Shown: positions 1 through 9,182, counted from the stretch's first letter. The stretch is 64,000 nt of DNA from Umezawaea tangerina (GCF_003002815.1 NZ_PVTF01000003.1:62001-126000), one strand, 5' to 3'. Notes: generated by a model not told the origin, from the sequence alone. Made by a program: numbers and translations.

Positions 1-1158
1 CGCGAGCCGCCCGAGCACCGGGCACAGCACGAGTGCCAGTGCGAACAGCCACTGCCGCTGGACCACCAGCCACATCAGCGTCACCGGCACCGGCAGGAAC
101 GCCACCCTGCCCCACACCCGCGGCACCCGCAGGTTGCACAGCCAGGCCACGATGGCCACACCGATCCACGCCAGGAAACCGGCTGTCGCCGAGGTGGCCA
201 GCAGCAGCGCGAGCGGAAGCCCCGCCACCCCGACCAGCGCCGGCGGTGCGGCGATGAGCCAGCGGGCGGTGAGTCCCGGACCGGTCGGCAGCGGCTCGTC
301 CGGCCCGCGGACCGCGTAGACCTTCGGTCCGACCGGGTCCGGTGCGGGCAGCACCTCGGCGACGTGGGTGTCGAGCACCACCTCGGGCCGGTCGACCCGC
401 GACGGCAGCGCCCGGCCGGTCCGGGCGCGGACCAGCTCGGCGAACGCCTCCGCCTTCACGACCGGCAGCACCTGGTCCTCCGCGCCGATGCGCACGACGA
501 CCACCTCGCCCGAGGGCACCGACTCGCTCGGACCGTTGCGCAGCACGGCCCACGGCGCCTCGTCCGGGACGGCGGCGCGCACCCCGACGGACGTGATGTC
601 GTCGAGCCGGATGGCCTTCCACGGCACGCTGCCGAGCTTCGCCCCCGGCGGGAGCTCCTTCGGCTCGGTGGCGCCCCGCTGCAACCAGACCTCCAGCGCC
701 TCGTCCGTCACGACGACGGAGTCGTTGCTCCAGAACGACTTCCGCACCGCCCGCGTCGGGAAGCTCACGTGGTGCGGCGTGCCGCCGAGGGTGGCGGGCG
801 CCGCGGACGTCACCGCGCGGTGGGCGAGCCACGCGCAGAACGCGGGCGGCAGCGGCAGGAGGACGTAGACCAGGATGTTCAGGGCCGGGTTGAGCCCGAG
901 CGGCCGCAGGTGGACGACGATCGCCGCCGTCGCGCCCATCGCCTGGACCGCGGCGGTGAACAGCGACACCGCGGGCCAGCGGTGGGACCTGTAGCGGTTG
1001 CGCGCGCCGAACCACGCCAGCGCGAACAGCGGGGCGACGGCGAGCACGGCCGGGACGAGCATGTCCGACTTCTCCGTGGCCAGCAGCGGCAACGGGAGCG
1101 CGGCGTAGAGCAGGTGGATCGCGAGGGTGAGGACCAGCAGGAACCGGGGGAGCAGCAT
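1..1158 (-). CDS. Membrane protein of unknown function, C-terminus cut by window edge
   Basis: An open frame of 386 codons runs from an ATG at 1158 off the left edge without a stop. The first 130 or so residues hold about four hydrophobic segments. A soluble stretch follows at about 130-280, and hydrophobic segments return near the edge, so this is probably an inner-membrane protein with a cytoplasmic or external domain between membrane parts. The ATG lies 2 nt after the TGA of the PPOX gene, so the two are probably one transcript. I do not recognise the family. Confidence 0.7.
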   Translation of the reverse strand, partial: MLLPRFLLVLTLAIHLLYAALPLPLLATEKSDMLVPAVLAVAPLFALAWFGARNRYRSHRWPAVSLFTAAVQAMGATAAIVVHLRPLGLNPALNILVYVLLPLPPAFCAWLAHRAVTSAAPATLGGTPHHVSFPTRAVRKSFWSNDSVVVTDEALEVWLQRGATEPKELPPGAKLGSVPWKAIRLDDITSVGVRAAVPDEAPWAVLRNGPSESVPSGEVVVVRIGAEDQVLPVVKAEAFAELVRARTGRALPSRVDRPEVVLDTHVAEVLPAPDPVGPKVYAVRGPDEPLPTGPGLTARWLIAAPPALVGVAGLPLALLLATSATAGFLAWIGVAIVAWLCNLRVPRVWGRVAFLPVPVTLMWLVVQRQWLFALALVLCPVLGRLA

Positions 1159-1160
1159 CG

Positions 1161-1571
1161 TCAGCCGCTCCGGTCCGGGCCCGCGCGGTGCGGGGTCACG
1201 CGCAGCAGGACGCGCCGCTCGGACTCCATCGCCGCCCGGTACTCGTCCCAGTCCGGGTGCTCGCCCGACACCAGGCGGTAGTACTCCACGAGGCCGTCCA
1301 TGGCCTCCGGCAGCGGCACGACCTCCGCGGTGCCCTCGATCTGGATCCACTGGCCGAAGAACTGGTCGGGCAGCACGCACAGCCAGACGCGGGGGTCGTT
1401 GCGCAGCTGGCGCACCTTGTACGCCGTCTCGCGGGTGCTGAGCAGCAGGTCGCCCCGGTCGTCGACGGCGACGAGCACCGGTGACATCTGGGGGCTGCCG
1501 TCGGAACGGGTCGCCGCGAGCACCGCGCGGTGGTGGCCGCGGATGAACTCCCGCGCCTCATCGAGATCCAT
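1161..1571 (-). CDS. PPOX-class (pyridoxamine 5'-phosphate oxidase-like) flavin/F420 enzyme
   Basis: 136 residues forming a small split-barrel fold: the N-terminal strand pattern (RAVLAATRSDGSPQMSPVLV), the central strand motif (LLLSTRETAYKVRQLRNDP) and the following IEGTAEV strand are typical of F420- or FMN-dependent PPOX proteins. These reduce or bind small ligands in the cytoplasm, and the substrate cannot be told from sequence. The start at 1571 gives MDLDEAR; a longer upstream frame exists but is a shadow over the next gene's promoter. It is divergent from the MpaB-type gene at 1623 with a 51-nt gap, so both promoters overlap there. Confidence 0.85.
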   Translation of the reverse strand: MDLDEAREFIRGHHRAVLAATRSDGSPQMSPVLVAVDDRGDLLLSTRETAYKVRQLRNDPRVWLCVLPDQFFGQWIQIEGTAEVVPLPEAMDGLVEYYRLVSGEHPDWDEYRAAMESERRVLLRVTPHRAGPDRSG

Positions 1572-1622
1572 GCGCACATCATGTCGTGACGCAGCGCCGC
1601 ACGCCTGTGACACGATGAAATC

Positions 1623-2447
1623 GTGGCGACACCCGACTCGGTGACCTGGCAGCTGCACGCCGATCCCGCGATGTGGGTGGCGGGCATCTCCAGCCTGTAC
1701 CTGCAGGCGCTGCACCCGCTCGCCGCCGCCGGTGTCGTGCAGAACTCGAACTTCCAGCGCGACCCGCTGGGCAGGCTGTCGCGCACGGCGACCTTCGTGG
1801 GCGTCTGCACCTACGGCACGGCCGAGGAGGTCGACGCCGCCGCGGCGAAGGTCCGGTCGGTGCACCGGTCGTTGCGCGGCACGGACCCCGACACCGGGTC
1901 GTCGTTCCGGATCGACGACCCGGAGCTGCTGCGCTGGGTGCACTGCGCCGAGGTGCACTCGTTCCTGACCGTGGTGCGCCGGGCCGGGTACCGGCTCACC
2001 GACGCGCAGGCCGACCGCTACCTCGCCGAGCAGCGGCAGCCCGCGACGCTGGTCGGGCTGCACGCCGACGAGGTGCCGGGGTCGGTGGCGGAGATGGCCG
2101 CGTACCTGGCGGAGACGCGTCCCGCCCTGCGCCGGTCGGCCGACGCGGACGTGGTCTACCGGTTCCTGCACCGGCCGCCGGTGCGCGGCGCGCTGCGCTG
2201 GGGCCTCGGCCTGTACGAGCCGGTACTGGGCCACCTGGCGTACTCGCTGCTGCCCGAGTGGGCGTTGGAGGCCTACGGACACCGGCCGTACCCGGCGGCG
2301 GTGGCGACGGCGGTCCTGCGGACGTTGCGCGGCACCGCGCTGCTCGTTCCGGGGCTCCTGCGGTGGCGGGTGCCGACCGGTCACGTGAACCGGGCGATCC
2401 GCCGGATCGGTTGGTCTGCATACCCCCGTCGGGCCCTGTTGCCATAG
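1623..2447 (+). CDS. MpaB-type oxygenase (DUF2236 family)
   Basis: 274 residues from a GTG. The N-terminus (SVTWQLHADPAMWVAGISSL, then LYLQALHPLAAAGV) and the later FRIDDPELLRWVH ... EVHSFL segment match the ER-bound oxygenase MpaB/rubber-oxygenase-like family (DUF2236). Members are helical, heme-binding oxygenases, and most bacterial ones have no assigned substrate. The length is typical. No clear Shine-Dalgarno precedes the GTG, and a leaderless start is possible. It is followed by about 200 nt of gene-free sequence before the solute-binding lipoprotein. Confidence 0.8.
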   Translation: MATPDSVTWQLHADPAMWVAGISSLYLQALHPLAAAGVVQNSNFQRDPLGRLSRTATFVGVCTYGTAEEVDAAAAKVRSVHRSLRGTDPDTGSSFRIDDPELLRWVHCAEVHSFLTVVRRAGYRLTDAQADRYLAEQRQPATLVGLHADEVPGSVAEMAAYLAETRPALRRSADADVVYRFLHRPPVRGALRWGLGLYEPVLGHLAYSLLPEWALEAYGHRPYPAAVATAVLRTLRGTALLVPGLLRWRVPTGHVNRAIRRIGWSAYPRRALLP

Positions 2448-2456
2448 GGATTTGTG

Positions 2457-2522
2457 CTAAGTCACAGCCCTAAGTCACCCGAACGGCCTAGTAAAACGGC
2501 GTGATGCGACGTGCGTCGCATC
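2457..2522 (+). promoter_or_regulatory. Direct repeat and hairpin upstream of the solute-binding protein
   Basis: In the 201-nt gap between the oxygenase and the lipoprotein gene, CTAAGTCAC occurs twice (2457-2465 and 2470-2478, period 13). A perfect 8-bp hairpin follows (GATGCGAC at 2503-2510, loop GTGC, GTCGCATC at 2515-2522). The start codon is 126 nt further on, so this may be an operator pair plus a leader hairpin. The regulator is not identified. Confidence 0.35.
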
Positions 2523-2648
2523 GATGAAAGCGATTGCGTACGTAACATCGGACTGGCGAACCCCCGAGGTCGGGTCGATGGCGACCGCTCCCGCAGCCGC
2601 CTCGGGCGCGCCCTGCCCACAAGGCTTCGATGATCGGAAGGTTCCCCG

Positions 2649-3473
2649 TTGCGCACCCTCTTGCGTCGAACACTGCCCGTGGCCGTCTCGGTGGTCCTGC
2701 TCGCCGCGTGCGGCAGCGCGGACCAGAACACGATCGAGGGCAGTGCCGACCGCGGCTCGCTCACCGTCGGCATCCGCTTCGACCAGCCAGGACTCGCCGA
2801 ACGCCGGATCGACGGCAAGGTCGTCGGGTTCGACGTGGACGTGGCGAAGTACATCGCCACCGAGCTGAACGTGGACGAGAAGAACATCACCTGGAAGGAG
2901 GCCCGCTCCGCCGACCGCGAGAAGCTGATCACCTCCGGCGCGGTCGACTTCGTCGTCGCGACCTACTCGATCACCGACAAGCGCAAGGAGCAGGTCGCCT
3001 TCGCGGGCCCGTACTTCCAGACCGGCCAAGGCCTCCTCGTCCGCTTCACCGAGAACGGCATCACCGGGCCGGAGAGCCTCAACGGCAAGAACCTGTGCTC
3101 CGTCACCGGGTCCACGTCGGCGCAGAAGGTCGAGAACGACTTCGCGCAGGGCGTGCGGCTGGTGGAGTACGGCCAGTACTCGGACTGCGTGACCGCGCTG
3201 CTCGCGGGCAACGTGGACGCGGTCACCACCGACGAGGTGATCCTCGCGGGCTTCGCTGCGGAGAACCCGGAGCTGCTCAAGCTGGTGGGCAGGACCTTCA
3301 GCACCGAGAAGTACGGCGTGGGCCTCGCCAAGACCGACACCAAGGGCCTGGCGGACGTGAACTCCGCGATCCGGAAGATGATCAGCTCGGGCGAGTGGGA
3401 GAAGTCGTTGCTGCGCAACGTCGGCGAGTCCGGCATCAAGATCCCCGAGCCGCCGCGGCTCGACGGGTCGTGA
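2649..3473 (+). CDS. Glutamate/amino-acid-binding extracellular lipoprotein (ABC type 3 SBP), orphan
   Basis: 274 residues from a TTG. The signal peptide ends in a lipobox LLAAC with Cys at residue 21, so the mature protein should be lipid-anchored outside the membrane. The rest is a SBP_bac_3 domain: [37 protein letters not shown] and [11 protein letters not shown] are the strands of the GluB/GlnH ligand-binding family. It resembles the corynebacterial GluB type. No permease or ATPase gene is near, so it must pair with a transporter elsewhere or act as a sensor. A strong hairpin terminator follows at once. Confidence 0.88.
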   Translation: MRTLLRRTLPVAVSVVLLAACGSADQNTIEGSADRGSLTVGIRFDQPGLAERRIDGKVVGFDVDVAKYIATELNVDEKNITWKEARSADREKLITSGAVDFVVATYSITDKRKEQVAFAGPYFQTGQGLLVRFTENGITGPESLNGKNLCSVTGSTSAQKVENDFAQGVRLVEYGQYSDCVTALLAGNVDAVTTDEVILAGFAAENPELLKLVGRTFSTEKYGVGLAKTDTKGLADVNSAIRKMISSGEWEKSLLRNVGESGIKIPEPPRLDGS

Positions 3474-3477
3474 CCGG

Positions 3478-3511
3478 ACCGGGTGGGTCGGAGGTGTCCG
3501 ACCCACCCGGT
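3478..3511. terminator. Bidirectional hairpin terminator between convergent genes
   Basis: Perfect 15-bp stem (3478-3492 pairs with 3497-3511) with loop GGTG. It lies 4 nt after the solute-binding protein stop and 8 nt before the stop of the convergent L,D-transpeptidase. There is no U-tract, as is usual in high-GC actinobacteria. Confidence 0.85.
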
Positions 3512-3519
3512 TCCCGCGC

Positions 3520-4698
3520 TTAGACGGCGGACTTGGCGAGCCAGGCGTTCCAGTCGAGCGCCCAGTCGTAGTAGGTGCGGTCCTCCTCGGAGAGCGCGAT
3601 GCTCGACCCGGTCACGTTCACCGGGTCACCGGGGATGACCTCGTCGAAGTACAGCTTCGCGTTCTCCGGGGCCAGGTTCGCGCAGCCGTGCGACACGTTC
3701 TCGCTGCCCTGCGCCCACCGCGAGCCCTCGTACCCGTGCACGTACTCGCCGTTGTAGGAGATCTGCACGCCCCACGGGACCTTGACGTTCTCGTAGTCGT
3801 ACTTGATGTTCGTCATCGACACCTCCTCCGACTTCGAGATGACCACGTGGATGCCGCTGTGGGTCACCCGGCCGGGGTCGGACTCGAGGCCGTAGCTGGA
3901 GGGGAAGTCGAACAGCTGCTGGCCGTCCTTGGTGACGACGAACCGGTGCGACTGGGTGTCGGCGGTCGCCACCAGCGCGCGGCCGATGGTGAAGTGCACG
4001 CTCACGTCCTGGCCGCCGTACGCGCCGTCGCCGTGCGGGACCCCGTAGAGGTTCGCGAAGACCTTCACCGTCGTGCCGGGCGTCCAGTAGGCCTTCGGTC
4101 GCCAGTGCACCTCGGTGTCGCTCAGCCACGCCCACGCGCCCTCGGTGGGCACGGACGTCTCGACCTTGAGCGCCTTCTGCACGCTGGCCTTGTCCGTGAC
4201 CGGGGCGGTGAACTCGACGGCGACCGGCATCGCGACGCCGTAGGTCTGGTCGTCGCCGAGGTTCAGGCTGCCGATGATCTGCCGCGCGGGCGTCACCGTC
4301 CTGAACGCGCCGGTGATGGGCGACTCCTTGCCGTCGGCGTCCTTGGCGGTGCCGGACCAGGTGTAGGACTTGCCGTAGCCGAGCGGTTCGCTCGCCACCC
4401 AGCTGGTCCCGTCGGCGGCAGGCGCCCCCGCGACCTGCTTGCCCTCGTCGTTGGTCAGCGCGACCGACACCAGCTTGCCCTCGGTGACGTCGACCTTGAA
4501 CGGGCCCGCCGGGCTCACGTCCTCGGTGCCGTTGGCGGGCGTCGTGCTGACCGCCATCGGCGCCTTCACGGCGACGTTGGACGCCTGCTGCCCGCTCGTC
4601 GCCGACGGGTTCGCGGCGTCCCCACCGGTGCCGCACCCCGCGACGACCACGCCGATGGCCAGTGCCACCGCTGCCGCCAACCCCTTGCCCACGCCCAC
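3520..4698 (-). CDS. L,D-transpeptidase lipoprotein (YkuD domain)
   Basis: 392 residues. A signal peptide with lipobox VVAGC (Cys 22) is followed by a Thr/Ala-rich linker, two Ig-like domains (about 45-255) and a YkuD catalytic domain. The catalytic motif runs from HGYEGS to SHGCANL, with the nucleophile Cys near residue 339. Such enzymes form 3-3 cross-links in peptidoglycan on the outer face of the membrane and are targets of carbapenems. The layout is that of mycobacterial LdtMt2/LdtMt5. A paralogue lies at 45089-46255. The start is ATG or GTG near 4698. Confidence 0.93.
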   Translation of the reverse strand: MGVGKGLAAAVALAIGVVVAGCGTGGDAANPSATSGQQASNVAVKAPMAVSTTPANGTEDVSPAGPFKVDVTEGKLVSVALTNDEGKQVAGAPAADGTSWVASEPLGYGKSYTWSGTAKDADGKESPITGAFRTVTPARQIIGSLNLGDDQTYGVAMPVAVEFTAPVTDKASVQKALKVETSVPTEGAWAWLSDTEVHWRPKAYWTPGTTVKVFANLYGVPHGDGAYGGQDVSVHFTIGRALVATADTQSHRFVVTKDGQQLFDFPSSYGLESDPGRVTHSGIHVVISKSEEVSMTNIKYDYENVKVPWGVQISYNGEYVHGYEGSRWAQGSENVSHGCANLAPENAKLYFDEVIPGDPVNVTGSSIALSEEDRTYYDWALDWNAWLAKSAV

Positions 4699-5097
4699 TC
4701 TTCCCCCTCAGCCCCTTGCCTGATGTGTACATCGACGTGTCGTGGGGCTCGGCCGTTGTCATTACGCCGATGTGACGTCGGTCACTGCGCCTCGGGGGAG
4801 GATGTCGATCTCCGGAAGATCCGCTCCGGAGCACCGGAACCGGCCGCCACCAGCCATCACGGGGGCGTCGGCCGGGCCGCCCGGCATGGCCCGGTTTGGT
4901 GGGTTCGACCTGTAGTCTTCGGCACCCTCAAGCGATACGCTGACCTCGCAGGCCGTGGTTTCTGTGTTCGTGTCTCACGCTCGCGGAACAGCACGCGGGC
5001 GTACTTCTCCTCGCTGAGGTCGGCGGGGGGAGCGCCCCCGGGACGGCCGGGGGTTGCATGGTGCAACCCCAAGCTTTCCTGCGATGGAGGCAGGTAC
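4699..5097. other. 399-nt divergent intergenic region, L,D-transpeptidase / cspA promoters
   Basis: No gene is supported here. It must hold the promoters of both flanking divergent genes. A TAGTCT hexamer at 4913-4918 is a possible cspA -10 element, which would give a leader of about 180 nt, but I see no convincing -35 partner. The part next to cspA holds two hairpins, listed separately. Confidence 0.5.
5024..5070 (+). promoter_or_regulatory. Two tandem hairpins in the cspA leader
   Basis: GGGGG at 5026-5030 pairs with CCCCC at 5035-5039 around an AGCG loop. A perfect 9-bp stem follows (GGGGTTGCA at 5050-5058, loop TGG, TGCAACCCC at 5062-5070). The second stem ends 15 nt before the GGAGG ribosome-binding site at 5086-5090. 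Structured leaders of cold-shock genes are known to control translation by temperature; that this one does so is inference. Confidence 0.5.
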
Positions 5098-5301
5098 ATG
5101 GCACAGGGCACTGTCAAGTGGTTCAACTCCGAAAAGGGCTTCGGCTTCATCGCCCAGGACAACGGCGGCGCTGACGTCTTCGTCCACTACTCGGAGATCC
5201 AGGGCAACGGCTTCCGCTCCCTGGACGAGAACCAGCGCGTCGAGTTCGAGGTCGGTCAGGGGCAGAAGGGCCCGCAGGCCCAGAACGTCCGGGCCATCTG
5301 A
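5098..5301 (+). CDS. cspA: Cold shock protein CspA family
   Basis: 67 residues, the usual size, forming one OB-fold cold-shock domain. RNP1 is KGFGFI (residues 13-18) and RNP2 is VFVH (27-30). It binds single-stranded RNA and DNA in the cytoplasm and loosens RNA structure. The ATG at 5098 is fixed by GGAGG at 5086-5090 and by the conserved N-terminus [10 protein letters not shown]. It is monocistronic: a long structured leader precedes it and a 20-bp hairpin terminator follows. Confidence 0.98.
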   Translation: MAQGTVKWFNSEKGFGFIAQDNGGADVFVHYSEIQGNGFRSLDENQRVEFEVGQGQKGPQAQNVRAI

Positions 5302-5313
5302 GTCAGGTCGTAC

Positions 5314-5357
5314 CGAGAAGCGCCCCCGTCGGGATTTCCCGGCGGGGGCGCTTCTCG
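5314..5357 (+). terminator. Strong hairpin terminator of cspA
   Basis: A perfect 15-bp stem (5314-5328 with 5343-5357) continues through a T-G wobble into a 4-bp inner stem (CGGG/CCCG) closed by loop ATTT. This makes about 20 bp in all, 12 nt after the cspA stop. It may also end the convergent gene at 5378. Confidence 0.88.
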
Positions 5358-5377
5358 TCGTGGTGGGGTTGGCGGAG

Positions 5378-5704
5378 TCAGTAGCCGCGCTGGCGGGCTT
5401 CCCACTGCAGGCGCTGCATGACCCACTCGGTCGCGAGTGCCTGCGGGGACGTCTGGCGCTCGCCCGCGAGCTCCTTCAGCTGCTCGTTGTCCATCAGCGT
5501 CAGGCGCAGCTGGTAGACCTGCGCGCTGCCGAAGCTCGTGCCGGAGGCGGTGGTCTCGGTGTCGGTCTCCGGGGCCAGCGCCGCGAGGTACGAGGTCAGC
5601 TCATCATCGGTGTCGCCCGCGGGCGCCAGCTCGTCCTCCGCCACGTCGATCTGGGGCGGACGATGGCGGCCGGACTTCGAACGACCAAGGGACGGTAGGG
5701 GCAC
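5378..5704 (-). CDS. Conserved hypothetical protein with RHH-like C-terminus
   Basis: 108 residues. Residues 1-55 are low-complexity and acidic. The C-terminal 45 residues (QVYQLRLTLMDNEQLKELAG, then ERQTSPQALATEWVMQRLQW) have the strand-helix-helix look of a ribbon-helix-helix DNA-binding protein, though I cannot assign a family. Composition and codon use agree with a real gene, and no rival frame is better. No partner toxin lies next to it. The copA terminator lies 74 nt upstream of its start. Confidence 0.6.
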   Translation of the reverse strand: MPLPSLGRSKSGRHRPPQIDVAEDELAPAGDTDDELTSYLAALAPETDTETTASGTSFGSAQVYQLRLTLMDNEQLKELAGERQTSPQALATEWVMQRLQWEARQRGY

Positions 5705-5777
5705 GCCGACAAGGGTAACGGTTGGATTGCGGCGACCGTCAATGTGTGACCCCGGTCACGGTGTACCGGCATGGAGA

Positions 5778-5810
5778 GGCCCCCGCGCCAGGGGGAGGAA
5801 CGCGGGGGCC
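5778..5810 (-). terminator. Hairpin terminator downstream of copA
   Basis: Perfect 10-bp stem (GGCCCCCGCG at 5778-5787, CGCGGGGGCC at 5801-5810) with a 13-nt loop, about 100 nt after the copA stop on the minus strand. Confidence 0.65.
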
Positions 5811-5905
5811 GGAGGGGATCTCCACAGGTGCTGACCGGGGGTGTGTCAGCAGTTCGGATTGTTGCACGCGCACGCTCGGCCGGGGAGGGGGTTGCCGGGA
5901 AATCT

Positions 5906-8146
5906 TCAGGTCGCGGTCGGGCGGAATCGCTTCAGGCGCAAGCTGTTCGTGACCACGAAAACGCTGGAGAAGGCCATCGCCGCGCCCGCGAGCATGGGGT
6001 TCAACAATCCCAGTGCCGCCAACGGCAAACCGGCAACGTTGTAGGCGAACGCCCAGAAAAGATTTCCCCTGATGACGGCGAGGGTCCTGCGGGACAGGCG
6101 GATGGCGTCCGCGGCGACCAGGAGGTCACCGCGCACCAGCGTCAGGTCGCCCGCCTCGATGGCCGCGTCGCTGCCGGTGCCCATCGCCAGACCGAGGTCC
6201 GCGGCGGCCAGCGCGGGCGCGTCGTTCACGCCGTCGCCCACCATCGCGACGACCCGTCCGCGCGCCTGCAGGTCCCGCACGGCGTCGACCTTCTCCGCGG
6301 GCAGCACCTCGGCGACCACGTCCGCCGCGTCGATGCCCACCTGCGCGGCCACCGCCCGCGCCACCACGGCGTTGTCACCGGTGAGCAGCACCGGTCGCAG
6401 GCCGAGCGCGCGCAGCTGCCGCACCGCGGCGGCACTGGTCGGCTTGACCACGTCGGTCACCGCGAGCAGGCCGTGCGCCTTGCCGTCCACGGCGACCGCG
6501 ACGACCGTGCGACCCGCCCGCTCCGACTCGGCGAGCGCCGCGCGCAGCCCGTCCGGCAGCTCCACGCCGTGCTCGGCGAGCAGCCGCGGCCTGCCGACCA
6601 CGACCGCGCGGCCGTCCAGCTCCGCCGTGACACCAAGGCCTTCCCGGTTGCGGAAGTCGGTGACACCGGGCAGCTCGCCGACCTCGGCGCCGGCGCCGCG
6701 CACGATCGCGGCGGCGATGGGGTGCTCCGAGCCGTCCTCCGCCGCGCCCGCGACCCGCAGCAGGTCCGCCCGCTCCACGCCGTCCGCGGTGACCACGTCG
6801 ACCAGCGCCAGGCGGCCCTCGGTGACCGTGCCGGTCTTGTCCAGGACGACGGTGTCGACGCGGCGGGTCGACTCCAGCACCTCGGGGCCCTTGACCAGGA
6901 TGCCCAGCTGCGCGCCGCGACCGGTGCCGACCAGCAGCGCCGTCGGCGTGGCCAGGCCGAGCGCGCACGGGCAGGCGATGACCAGCACGGCCACCGCGGC
7001 CGTGACCGCGAACTCGACCGGACGGCCGAGCAGCAGCCAGGTCCCGAGGGTCAGCACCGCGAGGCCCAGCACCACCGGCACGAACACCGCCGACACCCGG
7101 TCGGCCAGCCGCTGCACCTCCGCCTTGCCCGCCTGCGCCTGCTCGACGAGCGAGGCCATCCTGGCGAGCTGGGTGTCCGCGCCGATCTTCGCGGCCCGCA
7201 CGACGAGCCTGCCGCCGACGTTGACCGTGCCGCCGACGACGGCGTCGCCGACACCGACCTCCACCGGCACGGACTCGCCGGTGACCATCGAGCTGTCGAC
7301 CGCCGAACCGCCCTCGACCACGACCCCGTCGGTGGCGATCCGCTCACCGGGGCGCACGACGAACAGCTCGTCCACCCGCAGCGACGCCACCGGCACCCGC
7401 GCCTCGCGGCCGTCGCGCAGGACCGCGACGTCCTTGGCCCCCAACGCGAGCAGCGCCCGCAGCGCGGCACCGGCACTGCGCTTCGACCGGGCCTCGAGCC
7501 AGCGGCCGAGCAGCAGGAACGCGGTCACGCCGACCGCGACCTCCAGGTAGACGTCGGTGGTCGCCGAGGGCCGCGGCACGAAGCTGAACTCGTGCGTCAT
7601 GCCGATCATGCCCGCGCCGCCGAACACCAAGGCGTACAACGACCACAGGTAGGAGACGACCACGCCCATCGACACCAGCGTGTCCATGGTGCTCGCGCCG
7701 TGGCGCAGGTTGACCGCGGCGACCCGGTGGAACGGCCAGCCGCAGACCCACACCACGGTGCTCGCCAGCGCGAGCGAGAACCACTGCCACGCCGGGAACT
7801 GGAGCACCGGGACCATCGACAGCACGACCACCGGCAGCCCCAGGGCGACCGCGATCGACAGCCGGAGGCCGAGGTCGCCGCCGTGCTCGGTCCCGGCGGG
7901 CGGCGAGTCGTCGGTGCTCGGCGGCGTGGCCTCGTACCCCGCCGCCTCGACCGCGGAGACCAGGTCCTGCACCCGCAGGCCGACCGGGAACTCGACGCTC
8001 GCCTTCTCGGTGGCGTAGTTGACCGACGCGGTCACGCCGTCGAGCTTGTTGAGCTTGCGCTCGATCCGGTTGGCGCACGACGCGCACGTCATGCCGCCGA
8101 TGGCCAGCTCGACGCGCTCGTGGGGCCTGGACTCCGTGGTGGTCAT
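5906..8146 (-). CDS. copA: Copper-translocating P1B-type ATPase
   Basis: 746 residues. An N-terminal HMA domain has GMTCASC (Cys 21 and 24). The TGES actuator loop is at 289-292, the membrane metal site CPC at 392-394, the phosphorylated Asp in DKTGT at 436, the HP motif near 474 and GDGVNDAP in the hinge. CPC with this order marks Cu(I) export across the inner membrane at the cost of ATP. It starts 7 nt after copZ in the same direction, so both should be driven from the CsoR-type operator upstream of copZ. Confidence 0.96.
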   Translation of the reverse strand: MTTTESRPHERVELAIGGMTCASCANRIERKLNKLDGVTASVNYATEKASVEFPVGLRVQDLVSAVEAAGYEATPPSTDDSPPAGTEHGGDLGLRLSIAVALGLPVVVLSMVPVLQFPAWQWFSLALASTVVWVCGWPFHRVAAVNLRHGASTMDTLVSMGVVVSYLWSLYALVFGGAGMIGMTHEFSFVPRPSATTDVYLEVAVGVTAFLLLGRWLEARSKRSAGAALRALLALGAKDVAVLRDGREARVPVASLRVDELFVVRPGERIATDGVVVEGGSAVDSSMVTGESVPVEVGVGDAVVGGTVNVGGRLVVRAAKIGADTQLARMASLVEQAQAGKAEVQRLADRVSAVFVPVVLGLAVLTLGTWLLLGRPVEFAVTAAVAVLVIACPCALGLATPTALLVGTGRGAQLGILVKGPEVLESTRRVDTVVLDKTGTVTEGRLALVDVVTADGVERADLLRVAGAAEDGSEHPIAAAIVRGAGAEVGELPGVTDFRNREGLGVTAELDGRAVVVGRPRLLAEHGVELPDGLRAALAESERAGRTVVAVAVDGKAHGLLAVTDVVKPTSAAAVRQLRALGLRPVLLTGDNAVVARAVAAQVGIDAADVVAEVLPAEKVDAVRDLQARGRVVAMVGDGVNDAPALAAADLGLAMGTGSDAAIEAGDLTLVRGDLLVAADAIRLSRRTLAVIRGNLFWAFAYNVAGLPLAALGLLNPMLAGAAMAFSSVFVVTNSLRLKRFRPTAT

Positions 8147-8153
8147 GGCGCGG

Positions 8154-8363
8154 TCAGCCCACCAGCTGGTAGCCGGCCTCCGTCACGGCGGCCTTCACCT
8201 CGTCCTGGCCCAGTTCGCGGCTGCTGGTCACGGTGACCGCGCCGCTGTCGAGCACGACCGAGACGTCGGTGACGCCGTCGAGCTCGCTGATCTCCTCGGT
8301 GACCGAGCTGACGCAGTGGCCGCAGGTCATTCCGGAGACGGTGAAGGTGGCGGTGACGGACAT
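8154..8363 (-). CDS. copZ: Copper chaperone CopZ (HMA domain)
   Basis: 69 residues, a single HMA fold with the Cu(I) site GMTCGHC near residues 11-17. It carries Cu(I) in the cytoplasm and hands it to the HMA domain of CopA. The ATG at 8363 gives [12 protein letters not shown], the normal length; a longer frame to 8447 would run through the operator and is rejected. It is the first gene of the copZ-copA operon. Confidence 0.95.
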   Translation of the reverse strand: MSVTATFTVSGMTCGHCVSSVTEEISELDGVTDVSVVLDSGAVTVTSSRELGQDEVKAAVTEAGYQLVG

Positions 8364-8401
8364 GGGCCGTGGTCCTCTCGACGGGGGTGACGCTGAAGCC
8401 C

Positions 8402-8420
8402 AACATACCCCCAGGGGGTA
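8402..8420 (-). promoter_or_regulatory. CsoR-type copper operator and -10 element of copZ-copA
   Basis: TACCCCC-A-GGGGGTA at 8406-8420 is a perfect palindrome of the CsoR operator type (G/C tract flanked by TA). On the minus strand it runs into TATGTT (8407-8402), a good -10 hexamer. A bound repressor would therefore cover the -10/-35 spacer. The copZ start is about 40 nt downstream. No csoR gene lies in this window. Confidence 0.8.
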
Positions 8421-8493
8421 GTGGTCGGACACAGTGCGGCTGATCACGGGACGCGCACCGTGTCCGACTGGGAGCTGGGTGTGACCGTCGAGT

Positions 8494-8754
8494 CTACTGT
8501 GGAGGGTCGGTCTTCCCCTCGTGCTGGTCCATCTCGCCCTCGATCCGCGCGACCAGCGCGTCCAGCCCGTCGAGCATCTCCTCCAGCTTGCCCATCCGGT
8601 CGTCCAGCAACGCCCCGATGTCGGACTCCAGGTCCGTGATCGTCAGCCCTCCCAAGATCGCTTGCGCGTCCTGGGTGATCGCCGCGACGTCGAGGTCGGC
8701 GGGGATCTCGGCGGGCGTGAACGGGGGCTTGGGTTCGGGTTCCACCTCTGACAT
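8494..8754 (-). CDS. Conserved hypothetical protein, acidic, helical
   Basis: 86 residues, acidic with a predicted amphipathic helix in the second half (LTITDLESDIGALLDDRMG, then KLEEMLDGLDALVARIEGEM) that could form a coiled coil. I do not recognise the family. The ATG at 8754 is chosen over 8805 because GGAGGA lies 8 nt before it. It reads toward copZ but is separated from it by 130 nt holding the copper operator, so it is likely a separate unit. Confidence 0.7.
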   Translation of the reverse strand: MSEVEPEPKPPFTPAEIPADLDVAAITQDAQAILGGLTITDLESDIGALLDDRMGKLEEMLDGLDALVARIEGEMDQHEGKTDPPQ

Positions 8755-8894
8755 GCGCCCATCCTCCTCCAGTCGTTCCGGTGAGGCACCTACGGGGAGT
8801 GACACTGAGTCGTGAAGGAATCACTCTCCGGGGGGCTGCGGCGCCCGACCGGGGTCGCTTAGCCTCGCGCCAACCTCAAGTCGGGGAGGGTGTC

Positions 8895-9140
8895 ATGAGT
8901 GGATCCCTAGAAGTCCGTCAGTTCCTGTGGACCCAGGACGACGGTTTGTCACGCCAGGGCGCGGGTGGCGTACCCGCTCAGCGGACCGGCGAGCCATCGC
9001 GGATCTCCGATGATCAAGTGCACCGGGCACGGCTCGCGGTGGCCCGAGGCGCGTTGGACGCCGAGGACTGCCGGCTGCTGCTGGACATGCTCGGGCTGTC
9101 CCCAGGAGAGGACGGCGGCCCCACACCCGTCCAGCGGTAG
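8895..9140 (+). CDS. Small conserved hypothetical protein
   Basis: 81 residues, no membrane segment or known motif. The C-terminal half (ISDDQVHRARLAVARGALDA, then EDCRLLLDMLGL) is a predicted helical pair. The ATG at 8895 follows a good GGGAGGG ribosome site (8884-8890). A 14-bp hairpin terminator follows the stop. It is monocistronic and sits just before the tRNA cluster. No function can be given. Confidence 0.65.
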   Translation: MSGSLEVRQFLWTQDDGLSRQGAGGVPAQRTGEPSRISDDQVHRARLAVARGALDAEDCRLLLDMLGLSPGEDGGPTPVQR

Positions 9141-9150
9141 GCGTGCCGGT

Positions 9151-9182
9151 GCTCCGACGGGTGCGCGGGCACCCGTCGGAGC
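9151..9182 (+). terminator. Hairpin terminator
   Basis: Perfect 14-bp stem (9151-9164 with 9169-9182) with tetraloop GCGG, 10 nt after the stop of the 81-residue gene. Confidence 0.85.

Noticed and set aside
364-1281. Long plus-strand frame over the left-edge gene
   Set aside because: It is Arg/Gly/His-rich and antisense to a membrane protein frame with sensible hydrophobic segments.
3688-5097. N-terminal extension of CspA to 537 residues
   Set aside because: It is antisense to the L,D-transpeptidase, and CspA starts at 5098 with a good ribosome site and standard length.
5771-8236. 821-codon plus-strand frame
   Set aside because: Antisense to copA, whose motifs are complete.
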